Of a DNA stretch of 7,351 nucleotides, positions 1-4,603 are shown one piece after another (position 1 is the stretch's first letter; each line of letters begins with the position of its first letter). The notes beneath the pieces are model-generated. The model was given only the letters and a program-made list of their open reading frames with translations. It did no database searches and was not told the origin of the DNA. The position numbers were made by a program, and so were the translations under genes. The DNA is from Rikenella microfusus (GTDB lineage Bacteria; Bacteroidota; Bacteroidia; Bacteroidales; SZUA-534): NCBI GenBank assembly GCA_020719105.1, contig DYQV01000117.1, positions 1 through 7,351 on the forward strand, given 5' to 3'.

Positions 1-28
1 TTAATCCACTTTAAAAAAAGTTTTTTAA

Positions 29-36
29 TAGCTTTG
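29..36 (+). promoter_or_regulatory. Candidate Bacteroidota -7 box (TAGCTTTG) for the 101-residue membrane protein
   Basis: TAGCTTTG matches the TAnnTTTG -7 consensus of Bacteroidota primary sigma factor promoters exactly. Transcription would start near 42-44, leaving a leader of about a dozen bases before the ATG at 56. No TTG -33 element lies at the usual 17-23 bp upstream distance, so the site is only half supported. The AT-rich stretch before it (11-28, TTAAAAAA/TTTTTTAA) is self-complementary. Confidence 0.4.
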
Positions 37-55
37 ACAACAAATTATTTGAAAC

Positions 56-361
56 ATGCGGTTAGTAATCATTTCATTGGTGGTGTTTTTATTTAACATT
101 CCTTTTGGGTATTGGCGTGCGAATGTCAGCCGTTTTTCATTGCAATGGGTTTTGGCCATCCATATTCCTGTACCTGTAATTATTTTTATGCGCATATATC
201 TCAATATAGGATTTGCCTGGTACACCTACGTTTTTTTAGTGGCTGCATTTTTTCTTGGGCAGCAACTGGGGAGCAAACTACATAAACTGTTTTTAAAACA
301 TAACAACGCTGTATCGTCCTGTTTAGTTATGGATATAAAAAAAAGATATTGGTTCAATTAG
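56..361 (+). CDS. Small integral membrane protein of unknown function (101 aa)
   Basis: I do not recognise a named family. The 101-residue product is very hydrophobic, with three likely membrane helices at about residues 2-17, 30-47 and 51-70, joined by short polar loops such as GYWRANVSRFS (18-28). There is no cleavable signal peptide pattern; the first helix looks like a membrane anchor. The C-terminal 25-30 residues are polar and basic (SKLHKLFLKH, then DIKKRYWFN). The N-terminal pattern FNIPFGYWRANV resembles short conserved hypothetical membrane proteins I associate with Bacteroidota, but that is memory, not a search. The ATG at 56 is the first start in the frame and follows a plausible -7 box. 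It is separated from the downstream barrel gene by 263 bp with a large hairpin, so a shared operon is doubtful. That it is a real gene is likely; its role is unknown. Confidence 0.7.
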   Translation: MRLVIISLVVFLFNIPFGYWRANVSRFSLQWVLAIHIPVPVIIFMRIYLNIGFAWYTYVFLVAAFFLGQQLGSKLHKLFLKHNNAVSSCLVMDIKKRYWFN

Positions 362-488
362 AGGTACACGTTTAAAACAACATCAATTCAAATGATTTTT
401 TCCTCCAAAGAATTCTCAGTTTTATGTAAATTAGCGTAAACTTATTTCCGATTCGCTGATTCATGAGTAAGATTTACTATTTTTACCC

Positions 489-556
489 CGACCTAGAAAT
501 TGTTGCAATTCGCAAAACAGGTGAATAAAAGTGAATTGCTTACAATTTCTTAGTCG
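489..556. repeat. Long imperfect inverted repeat (68-nt hairpin) in the spacer
   Basis: The arms are 489-511 and 533-556. Outer segment CGACCTA pairs with TTAGTCG with two mismatches, then GAAATTG pairs fully with CAATTTC, then a small TT/TTA internal loop, then GCAATTC pairs fully with GAATTGC. That gives 19 of 21 possible pairs around a 21-nt A-rich loop (512-532). There is no T-run after either arm, so it is not an ordinary intrinsic terminator. It could be a MITE-like or palindromic repeat relic, a protein-binding dyad or a structured leader. It lies just upstream of the candidate -7 box at 563, so if that promoter is used the hairpin is DNA upstream of the transcript. The pairing is seen directly; the role is unknown. 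Confidence 0.6.
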
Positions 557-562
557 ATTTAG

Positions 563-570
563 TAGATTTG
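563..570 (+). promoter_or_regulatory. Candidate -7 box (TAGATTTG) for the Wzi/RemB-like gene
   Basis: TAGATTTG fits TAnnTTTG exactly and is the only strict match on the plus strand between the two left-hand genes. A TTG at 536-538 lies 24 bp upstream, just outside the usual 17-23 bp spacing, so the -33 element is weak. Transcription would begin near 576-578, giving a leader of about 48 nt before the ATG at 625. The box overlaps the left arm of the 565-582 dyad, which could allow a repressor or structure to affect it. Confidence 0.4.
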
Positions 571-582
571 CGATAGCAAATC
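565..582. repeat. Short perfect inverted repeat (7-bp arms, GATA loop)
   Basis: GATTTGC (565-571) and GCAAATC (576-582) are perfect reverse complements around GATA. The dyad overlaps the candidate -7 box at 563-570 and lies 42 bp before the barrel gene start. A regulatory dyad over the promoter is possible, but 7-bp AT-rich palindromes also occur by chance. Confidence 0.35.
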
Positions 583-624
583 GCTCAATTTGGGTTTTAA
601 TGCCGTTATCATTTTAATGAATAC

Positions 625-2202
625 ATGAAACAGTTGCTCATCTTCTTTTTCCTCCTATTGTTTCCTTTCATTTTAAAGAGCCAGGAGGCATACTCCCTTT
701 ACCAGAACCATACTTTTAGGCACTTCGACCGGTATGTGTACCAAAGTAACCAGCGGTTCCACACCTCGGTAAAGCCTTTTTTACTGTCACAAACCGATTC
801 CATTGTTTCGCTCGATACGTTATACCGCATTCCCACTCAAACGAAAGCGGTAGATATTCTTTTTAACCGCAGTTTATTTCAATACAAAAAAGGGGATTTT
901 GCCTTTACCGTTGACCCGCTTTTTAACTTTGAATTGGGCAAAGACCCCGACCAAACCGGCAAAAGCTGGATAAACACGCGAGGAATTCTAGTAAATGCCC
1001 GATTGGGGAAAATGGTGTCGGTAACCACTTCGTTTTACGAAAACCAGGTGATGTTTAACGATTACCGAAATCAGCGGGTGCAGCAGCATGGGGTAATTCC
1101 GGGACAAGGAAAACCCAAAACGTATAAAGAAACCGGTTATGATTTTGGTTTTGCCGATGCTTCCGTTTCATTTGCTCCCAACCGCCATTTCGATTTTACT
1201 TTGGGCCACGGCAAAAACTTTTGGGGCGATGGGTATCGGTCGCTTATACTTTCCGACAATGCCTTCAATTACCCCTATTTTAGAATTACCACCGATTTTT
1301 GGAACATTAAATACGTGTGCCTTTGGGCTCAATTCCAGGATTTAACGGAGTCGCATCCATATGGCGAACCATATAACAAAAAATGGGGAGCCTTCCATTA
1401 CCTTGATTGGAGTGTGACACCTTGGCTGAATATTGGGTTTTTTGAAACGGTTATTTGGCAAAATGCCGATTCCACAGGATACCGGGGTTTTGATTTCAAC
1501 TATGCCAATCCGGTAATTTTTATGCGGCCCGTGGAATTTTCTGTGGGTTCGTCCGATAATTCCTTGATGGGCATAACCGGAAAACTGACGCTATTCAAGA
1601 AACAAGTCCTTTACGGACAAGCCATAATTGATGAATTTAAGGTGGATGAAATGATAGCCGGAACTGGTTGGTGGGCTAACAAATGGGGAGTGCAGGCCGG
1701 ATATAAAACCTTTGATCTGTTTGGGTTGGAACACCTCGATATTCAATCGGAGTTTAATTATGTGCGGCCTTTTATGTATTCGCACCACATTCCCAAACAA
1801 AACTATGGACACTATCAGGTTTCATTGGCGCATCCATTGGGATCGAATTTTTGGGAATCGGTTTCCTTTTTGCGGTACAACTACAAGCGGTTGTTTCTTG
1901 AAGGGCGTTATTCTTTTGCCAAACACGGAAGCGATACTGCAGGGCAGAACTTTGGGAATGATATTTATCTTTCCTACGATACCCGTTATCAGGATTATGG
2001 CAATTATGTGGGACGAGCTCAGGAAGTAACCTTGCAATATACTTCGCTAGTAGCCGCATTTTTAGTGAATCCGCGAACCAATTTGAATGTTTACGTAAAT
2101 TACACCTTACGAAAGGAAATAATGGGGACTGAAAGTTTAAACCAAAGCCTGATTACTTTTGGTATCCGCACTTCGCTTCAGAATTTCTATTACGATTTTT
2201 AA
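625..2202 (+). CDS. Outer-membrane beta-barrel, capsule assembly Wzi / gliding RemB-like (525 aa)
   Basis: Predicted outer-membrane protein of the Wzi-like barrel family; Bacteroidota members are often named gliding motility protein RemB. Wzi in Escherichia coli is a barrel lectin that anchors group 1 capsule at the surface. Residues 1-19 form a Sec signal peptide: MKQ, a Leu/Phe-rich core, then LKS with likely cleavage near S19/Q20. The mature part is rich in alternating aromatic and polar residues and ends in FYYDF, a terminal aromatic typical of BAM-inserted barrels. The most family-like block is about 194-221, with GHGKNFWGDGYRS followed by SDNAFNYPY. Other barrel-like stretches are WGAFHYLDWSVTPWLNIGFFE (254-274, described not as one motif) and RPVEFSVGSSDN (301-312). 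Length near 500-550 is usual for this group as I know it. No capsule or gliding genes flank it, so whether it serves capsule display or motility cannot be told here. The stop codon overlaps that of convergent comF. Confidence 0.8.
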   Translation: MKQLLIFFFLLLFPFILKSQEAYSLYQNHTFRHFDRYVYQSNQRFHTSVKPFLLSQTDSIVSLDTLYRIPTQTKAVDILFNRSLFQYKKGDFAFTVDPLFNFELGKDPDQTGKSWINTRGILVNARLGKMVSVTTSFYENQVMFNDYRNQRVQQHGVIPGQGKPKTYKETGYDFGFADASVSFAPNRHFDFTLGHGKNFWGDGYRSLILSDNAFNYPYFRITTDFWNIKYVCLWAQFQDLTESHPYGEPYNKKWGAFHYLDWSVTPWLNIGFFETVIWQNADSTGYRGFDFNYANPVIFMRPVEFSVGSSDNSLMGITGKLTLFKKQVLYGQAIIDEFKVDEMIAGTGWWANKWGVQAGYKTFDLFGLEHLDIQSEFNYVRPFMYSHHIPKQNYGHYQVSLAHPLGSNFWESVSFLRYNYKRLFLEGRYSFAKHGSDTAGQNFGNDIYLSYDTRYQDYGNYVGRAQEVTLQYTSLVAAFLVNPRTNLNVYVNYTLRKEIMGTESLNQSLITFGIRTSLQNFYYDF

Positions 2203-2912
2203 GTAGTAGCATACCCCAAAGTAACAATACTGATTTTAACCTGTGCCGCTTTCTGTAAAACTTGCGCACATCCTTCCAATGTGGCACCGGTTGTTAAAAT
2301 ATCGTCAACCAACAAAACGTGCTTTCCTTCCAGCATTTCAGGATGCATTACTTCAAATACTTCTTCTACATTTTCCCATCGCTCGTACCTCGATTTTTTG
2401 GTCTGTGTTTGGGTAAATGTTTTCCGCACTAATATTTTGGTTTCCAGCTTACCAGGCAGAAATTCCCCCAACCCTTGTGCTATTAAGGCACTTTGGTTAT
2501 ATCCCCGTTTCTTTTCCTTTTTTGGATGCAACGGTACCGGAATAATAAAATCAGGCTTTCTAAAATCAGGTTCACCGGCTAAGTCGGCACCAAACAGTTT
2601 TCCGAGTTCAATACCCACATCATCGCGCCCATGATATTTCAACAAATGAATCAGTTTTTGATAGCGGCTTCCTTTCTTAAAAAAGAAATAGGAACTCACC
2701 CTTTCCACCGGTATCCTTCCCCAGAATATTTGCTCCAGTTGATTTCCCGGTTCCTTATGATAATTTGTGCGGGGCAATTCATACAGGCATTTGGTGCAAA
2801 GAATTTTTTCCTGTTCGTAAAGGTTAAAATGGCATGCGGCACACAATTCCGGGTAAAATAATCCAATAAAATCGGAAGTGTATTGCTTTAAGGTGGTGAA
2901 AAATTTATTCAT
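2199..2912 (-). CDS. comF: ComF family protein, phosphoribosyltransferase fold (237 aa)
   Basis: ComF/GntX-type protein. An N-terminal zinc ribbon has C24-x2-C27 and C39-x2-C42. It is followed by the family block KYHGRDD (92-98), then PVPLHP (125-130) and RGYNQS (136-141). The PRPP-binding loop VLLVDDILTTGAT (199-211) carries the paired acidic residues and TTGAT turn of type I phosphoribosyltransferases. In Bacillus and Haemophilus, ComF is needed for DNA uptake or processing of incoming single strands; the substrate is not settled. I chose the ATG at 2912 because the protein then starts shortly before the zinc ribbon; an in-frame ATG at 2930 would add six residues (MLKTRT). All motif positions use the shorter form. 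It lies downstream of yraN across a hairpin-rich spacer with no strict -7 box on this strand, so co-transcription with the peptidase-yraN pair is possible but unproven. Length is normal and nothing is missing. Confidence 0.9.
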   Translation of the reverse strand: MNKFFTTLKQYTSDFIGLFYPELCAACHFNLYEQEKILCTKCLYELPRTNYHKEPGNQLEQIFWGRIPVERVSSYFFFKKGSRYQKLIHLLKYHGRDDVGIELGKLFGADLAGEPDFRKPDFIIPVPLHPKKEKKRGYNQSALIAQGLGEFLPGKLETKILVRKTFTQTQTKKSRYERWENVEEVFEVMHPEMLEGKHVLLVDDILTTGATLEGCAQVLQKAAQVKISIVTLGYATT

Positions 2913-2975
2913 GGTTCTGGTTTTTAACATTCATAGATAATTCAAGCCAATTCATGTTTTTAGATTTAGTTTCTT

Positions 2976-3022
2976 GTGCCGGAAAAATAATCAGCGCCAT
3001 ATTTAAACGAGTGCTCCGGCAC
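2976..3022. repeat. Inverted repeat, 8-bp GC-rich arms, with T-run on one side
   Basis: GTGCCGGA (2976-2983) and TCCGGCAC (3015-3022) are perfect reverse complements with a 31-nt spacer. On the plus strand the right arm is followed by CATTTTTT, which resembles a terminator tail, but the loop is far longer than usual and no plus-strand gene ends just upstream. It is the comF-proximal one of three inverted repeats packed into this spacer. Confidence 0.45.
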
Positions 3023-3037
3023 CATTTTTTCTATTCC

Positions 3038-3089
3038 AATAGCCATGGGCTCAGCCCATGGCTATTCATATTTAGCCCCTTTGGGGCTA
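3038..3089. repeat. REP-like palindromic doublet in the yraN-comF spacer
   Basis: Two adjacent hairpins. The first is a perfect 14-bp inverted repeat, AATAGCCATGGGCT (3038-3051) and AGCCCATGGCTATT (3053-3066), with a single-base centre. Six bases later comes TAGCCCC (3073-3079) TTT GGGGCTA (3083-3089), a perfect 7-bp stem with a 3-base loop. The flank continues with GGCTATGGCTA-like sequence that echoes the first arm. Neither strand has a T-run after the stems. Paired GC-rich palindromes between genes are typical of REP/BIME elements, some moved by RAYT (Y1) transposases, and similar motifs are in my memory common in Bacteroidota spacers. The element lies 17 bp past the yraN stop on the minus-strand transcript, so it may act as an mRNA 3'-end stabiliser or partial attenuator before comF. 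Confidence 0.65.
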
Positions 3090-3106
3090 TGGCTAGCTGT
3101 ATAAAA

Positions 3107-3475
3107 TCACAAAAGTTCATTGGCTTTAAAGGCATCCTCAATGTGTTCCAATATTTTATAGGGTTCTTGGGCTAATACTGTTACCACATCGAAACGGCTG
3201 TTCAATTCTATGTTTTTTTGGTTTAGATAGGCATCGGCTGCATAAACCAGATTTTTCATTTTTTTTGAAGTAACCGCTTCTTGAGGAAGCTCAAAAGCCA
3301 AGGTGGCACGGGTTTTAACCTCCACAAAAACCATCGTTTGTTTGTCCTGTGCCACAATATCAATCTCCTTAAAGTTATAACGCCAGTTCACATCCAAAAT
3401 CCGGTATCCTTTTTTTATTAGGAACTCCCGGGCAAATTCTTCCCCAACCTTACCCGTTTCATTGTGTTGCCCCAT
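3107..3475 (-). CDS. yraN: YraN family protein (UPF0102), predicted nuclease fold (122 aa)
   Basis: Small protein of the YraN/UPF0102 family, which has the restriction-endonuclease-like fold related to Holliday-junction resolvases; its cellular substrate is not established. Visible motifs are the N-terminal GEEFAREFLIKKGYRIL (11-27) with E12, then KEIDIVA (36-42) with E37 and D39, then VFVEVKTR (49-56) with E52 and K54. Together E37/D39 and E52-x-K54 form the PD-(D/E)XK-like metal site. RFDVV (94-98) is also family-like. Length of about 120 residues is usual. The ATG at 3475 follows the peptidase stop codon after one base (TAA-T-ATG), so the two genes are surely one transcript and probably translationally coupled. 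The gene ends in TGA, followed by the hairpin-rich spacer. No anomalies in motif content. Confidence 0.9.
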   Translation of the reverse strand: MGQHNETGKVGEEFAREFLIKKGYRILDVNWRYNFKEIDIVAQDKQTMVFVEVKTRATLAFELPQEAVTSKKMKNLVYAADAYLNQKNIELNSRFDVVTVLAQEPYKILEHIEDAFKANELL

Positions 3476-3476
3476 A

Positions 3477-4370
3477 TTATTGAAATGTTATAAAAACCGA
3501 ACCCTCAGTCACATTCAACTCTGCATGCCTACCAAAAATAAGGGGTTGATTGTTTGCAATATGACCTGCTGGGAAACCAAAGCAAACCGGGTAAGAATAG
3601 TTAGCAACCGCCTGACGGACTATTTCTTCGGCAGTTTGGCCAAACGATGGGGTTTGATCCTGCATGTCGGTTAAGGCACCCACTACTAACCCTGCTAAAT
3701 TTTTTAGCATTCCGGCTAATTTAAGTTGCTGCATCATCCTATCGAACCGATAGAGATGTTCGCCCACATCTTCAATAAAAAGGATTTTTCCTTTGGTTTT
3801 AAATTCATAAGGAGTGCCAAGCAGGGTGCAAATTAATGCCACATTTCCGCCTATAATTGATGCGGTAACTTTACCTGTGCGGTTGAAGGAATGCTGTTCA
3901 ACCAGATAGTTTAGATTCTTCCCTTTAAGGGTACTAAACAAATTATACAACGCTTCATTATTATTTTGAAAATTTATTGGCATCTGTCCATGAATGCTTT
4001 CAACACCAAAAAAGGCAACCGCTGCATGCAAAACGGTAATATCGCTAAACCCAATCAGCCATTTCGGATGTTGAGGTAACGTGCCAAAATCCAAATCCCC
4101 TAAAATGCGCATAGTTCCATAACCGCCTCGCAGGCAAAATAGGGCTTTTAATTCCTCCGAATCAAGCATTTGTTGCATATCCTGAGTACGTTCTGTATCG
4201 TTTCCGGCAAATATTCCAGACTCCAAATAGGTGGTTTTTCCCCGAACGGGCACCAAGTCTTGCGATTCAATAAATTGTAAAATCTGAGGATACCGATCTT
4301 GCGGTATAAACCGGGCCGGAGCAACAATGCCCACTTTATCGCCTTTTTTTAAATAGGGAGGAGTAATCAT
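3477..4370 (-). CDS. S66 family LD-carboxypeptidase / MccF-like peptidase (297 aa)
   Basis: Serine peptidase of MEROPS family S66, which includes LdcA (removes the terminal D-Ala from murein tetrapeptides during cell-wall recycling) and MccF (cleaves microcin C-type conjugates). The N-terminal start MITPPYLKKGDKVGIVAPAR is classical for the family. RGGYGTMRIL (81-90) is the conserved loop. The catalytic triad is visible as S109 in WLIGFSDIT, E200 in LFIEDVGE and H270 in GFPAGH. Length matches the usual 290-310. I start at the ATG at 4370 rather than the in-frame ATG at 4445, because the extra 25 residues (MYFCFNSCTF onward) are not part of the family and a candidate promoter at 4435-4442 would begin transcription downstream of that codon. 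There is no signal peptide, so it is presumably cytoplasmic, which favours recycling. First gene of an operon with yraN. LdcA and MccF substrates cannot be told apart by eye. Confidence 0.92.
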   Translation of the reverse strand: MITPPYLKKGDKVGIVAPARFIPQDRYPQILQFIESQDLVPVRGKTTYLESGIFAGNDTERTQDMQQMLDSEELKALFCLRGGYGTMRILGDLDFGTLPQHPKWLIGFSDITVLHAAVAFFGVESIHGQMPINFQNNNEALYNLFSTLKGKNLNYLVEQHSFNRTGKVTASIIGGNVALICTLLGTPYEFKTKGKILFIEDVGEHLYRFDRMMQQLKLAGMLKNLAGLVVGALTDMQDQTPSFGQTAEEIVRQAVANYSYPVCFGFPAGHIANNQPLIFGRHAELNVTEGSVFITFQ

Positions 4371-4434
4371 AAAATTGCATTCGTTTAGCAATGTGCAAGC
4401 TTCCCGATAAAGCCGAAAAGTGCAACTATTAAAA

Positions 4435-4462
4435 CAAAAATACACCTTTTTTGAGAATGCAA
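4435..4462 (-). promoter_or_regulatory. Candidate promoter for the peptidase-yraN operon
   Basis: On the minus strand, TATTTTTG (4442-4435) matches TAnnTTTG, and TTG (4462-4460) lies 17 bp upstream, within the spacing reported for Bacteroidota promoters. Transcription would start near 4428, giving a leader of roughly 58 nt before the ATG at 4370. This position excludes translation from the upstream in-frame ATG at 4445, which supports the shorter protein. The box is within an A-rich stretch, so a chance match is possible. Confidence 0.45.
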
Positions 4463-4561
4463 TTCTGAATCAACATAATAATAACTTCCTCAAAAGAAAA
4501 CTCAACAGTATAATCTAAAAAAATCATCCTGAGTTTCTGTCGGCAACTTGAGGCTAAATTA

Positions 4562-4569
4562 TATCTTTG
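4562..4569 (+). promoter_or_regulatory. Candidate -7 box (TATCTTTG) for metG
   Basis: TATCTTTG is an exact TAnnTTTG match 34 bp before the GTG start. Transcription from about 4575-4577 would leave a leader near 28 nt, too short for a T-box or large riboswitch. The nearest TTG (4548-4550) is only 11 bp upstream, so there is no good -33 element; the ideal position holds TTTCTG (4534-4539). Together with the minus-strand candidate at 4435-4462 this makes the 233-bp spacer a divergent promoter region. Confidence 0.5.
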
Positions 4570-4603
4570 CACCAATTTTAATTACATCAAATCATAAGTT
4601 ATT

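Noticed and set aside
11..28. TTAAAAAA/TTTTTTAA self-complementary stretch as terminator of an upstream gene
   Set aside because: It is only A/T pairs with a two-base centre and would form a very weak stem; no upstream gene is visible.
1139..2059. Several open frames of 68-105 codons inside the barrel gene on both strands
   Set aside because: All lie within the convincing 525-codon frame and have no recognisable motifs.
3038..3089. Intrinsic terminator for yraN
   Set aside because: The stems are strong but no T-run follows on the minus strand (GGAATAG after the long palindrome), so a palindromic repeat is the better reading.
2954..3175. A 73-codon plus-strand open frame through the yraN-comF spacer
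   Set aside because: It is read through the palindromes and into the antisense of yraN, with composition set by the repeats; no family resemblance.
4454..4466. AGAATGCAATTCT small palindrome as an operator near the peptidase promoter
   Set aside because: Five-base AT-rich arms are expected by chance in this spacer, and no second copy is seen.
4528..4552. Imperfect hairpin (CCTGAGTT / AACTTGAGG) as a metG leader attenuator
   Set aside because: It has a bulge and short arms and lies upstream of the likely transcription start, so it would not be in the mRNA.
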